From the NCBI RefSeq assembly GCF_016406085.1, contig NZ_JAEHFJ010000003.1, positions 1 through 64,000 of the forward strand: a stretch of 64,000 nt of DNA, read 5' to 3'. Below the pieces are notes generated by a model. It was given only the letters and a program-made list of their open reading frames with translations, had not been told where the DNA came from and ran no database searches. A program made the position numbers and the translations under genes. Below, piece by piece: positions 63,183 through 64,000 of this stretch. Every line of letters begins with the position of its first letter. Positions within the stretch are counted from its first letter, which is position 1. The stretch comes from Aureibaculum flavum. GTDB taxonomy: Bacteria; Bacteroidota; Bacteroidia; Flavobacteriales; Flavobacteriaceae.

Positions 63183-64000
63183 CTAATCTTCTATTCTGGT
63201 AGGTGTATCCTTACCACTAATTATACTTTCTGTCCCTGTTGCAATAGCTTTTATCGTTTCCGTGATGGTAGACACACTTAATGTTGTTGCCTCATCAGAT
63301 ACTTTATGATAATGCTGATCATTATCTATCGGTCCCGTTGAAAAGGTATGAGCAGGAATTCCTAATTTAGCCATTGCTGCATTGTCCGATCTATAAAATA
63401 ATTGATATGCTTTATATGGATCAGGATGCAATGTGTAACCTGAATTTATAAGGTTTTTCTGAATAATTGTTCCAAAATCAGAACGCTCAAAGCCAGTTAA
63501 CCATGCCGTTTTAGGTCCAAATTTAGATTCTTTCCCTATCATTTCGATATTGATTCCAGCCACAAAATTATCTGGTTCTATCTGCTTACCAAAATAAGTG
63601 GACCCCACTAAACCCATTTCTTCTGCTGTGAAGGTTACAAAAATAATTGTCCGTTCGTTACTATCTATATTTTTAAAATATTCCGCTAAAGCTAAAACGG
63701 CAGCTACCCCTGAAGCATCATCATCTGCACCATTATATATAACATCTCCACTACCATTTTCCTTTACACCTAAATGATCGTAATGAGCGGAGACTAATAC
63801 ATATTCATCTTTTTTACTTTTTCCCTCCAATACTCCTATGATATTAAACAAATTCAATTCTTTTTCTTCAAAAGATTGACGATATGTTTTTAAATCTTGA
63901 AATTTACTCAAGCCAATTCTCTCAAATTCTGATTCTATATACTGTGCCGCTTTTTCAATGCCAGGTGTACCTGCTTTACGACCTTCCATTTCATCAGAAG
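63183..64000 (-). CDS. M28-family zinc peptidase, N-terminus outside the window
   Basis: At least 268 residues, and the frame stays open to the right edge (SDEMEGRKAGTPG, where relatives have a longer N-terminal part), so the visible ATG at 63989 is probably not the real start. Zinc ligands of the M28 aminopeptidase fold are visible: VSAHYDHLG, the bridging Asp in NGADDDASGVAA, the Glu pair in TAEEMGLVGS, a later Asp in RSDNAAMA, and a terminal His in NDQHYHKVSDE. Expected to be exported and to cleave N-terminal residues from peptides. Confidence 0.88.
   Translation of the reverse strand, partial: SDEMEGRKAGTPGIEKAAQYIESEFERIGLSKFQDLKTYRQSFEEKELNLFNIIGVLEGKSKKDEYVLVSAHYDHLGVKENGSGDVIYNGADDDASGVAAVLALAEYFKNIDSNERTIIFVTFTAEEMGLVGSTYFGKQIEPDNFVAGINIEMIGKESKFGPKTAWLTGFERSDFGTIIQKNLINSGYTLHPDPYKAYQLFYRSDNAAMAKLGIPAHTFSTGPIDNDQHYHKVSDEATTLSVSTITETIKAIATGTESIISGKDTPTRIED

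Overview
The window is an AT-rich stretch of a chromosome from a member of the phylum Bacteroidota, most likely a marine Flavobacteriaceae. The signs are type IX secretion (T9SS) C-terminal sorting domains on several secreted proteins, promoters of the TAnnTTTG type in front of many genes, weak Shine-Dalgarno sites, many lipoproteins, and families typical of that group (SemiSWEET, DUF2911, DUF4412, TlpA with DUF4369, GIN/DUF2807). No rRNA, tRNA, CRISPR array, transposase or integrase gene was seen.

Layout. 0-1.7 kb is a cassette-like accessory patch: two copies of a ~130 bp attC-like element flank an EndoU-type nuclease gene, followed by a small membrane protein and a lipoprotein. 1.8-21.7 kb is mixed housekeeping: SIMPL protein, HAD phosphatase, aldo/keto reductase, YfcC-type carrier, BrnQ, an alpha/beta hydrolase, TlpA-like lipoprotein, ThiL, an S41 peptidase, a T9SS M1 aminopeptidase, a phosphoesterase, a TerB/J-domain protein, a bacilliredoxin, and a PlsC/acyl-ACP desaturase/HD-hydrolase run. 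A repeat-rich island lies at 6.1-6.6 kb. 21.7-27.1 kb (minus strand) holds a TraB/GumN protein, an S9 peptidase and a set of small membrane proteins that include two ORFs of 18 and 34 codons. 27.3-34.9 kb (minus) is an apparent five-gene unit: an NtrY-like histidine kinase, an enoyl-CoA hydratase and three paralogous proteins with periplasmic TPRs, one membrane helix and a cytoplasmic AraC-type HTH. 35.5-42.4 kb (minus) is a complete trp operon, trpE-G-D-C-F-B-A, preceded by a leader peptide with three consecutive Trp codons and an attenuator hairpin. 42.4-51.8 kb holds secreted proteins, a SemiSWEET, alanine dehydrogenase, leuS, an amidohydrolase and a DUF2911 protein. 52-59.4 kb holds asnB, a GIN-domain protein, a two-component system and a decaying five-unit tandem array of PepSY-like secreted proteins. 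59.4-64 kb holds gyrB, mdh, a DUF4412 protein and a truncated M28 peptidase.

Two observations stand out. First, leuS carries a 429 bp (exactly 143 codon) in-frame insertion bounded by inverted palindromic repeats and encoding a complete DUF559 (Vsr-like) endonuclease domain at the edge of the LeuRS editing domain; a second, smaller palindromic insertion sits near its C-terminal part. Second, each of the five tandem PepSY-like units starts with a direct repeat CTTWAGA-N4-CTTTAGA (11 bp period) at a constant 9 bp from a TAnnTTTG box. This is the layout expected for an OmpR-family operator, and the array lies directly downstream of an OmpR-family regulator and its kinase. The array decays along its length: two near-identical genes, one divergent gene, one gene without its signal peptide, and one promoter-terminator pair with no gene.
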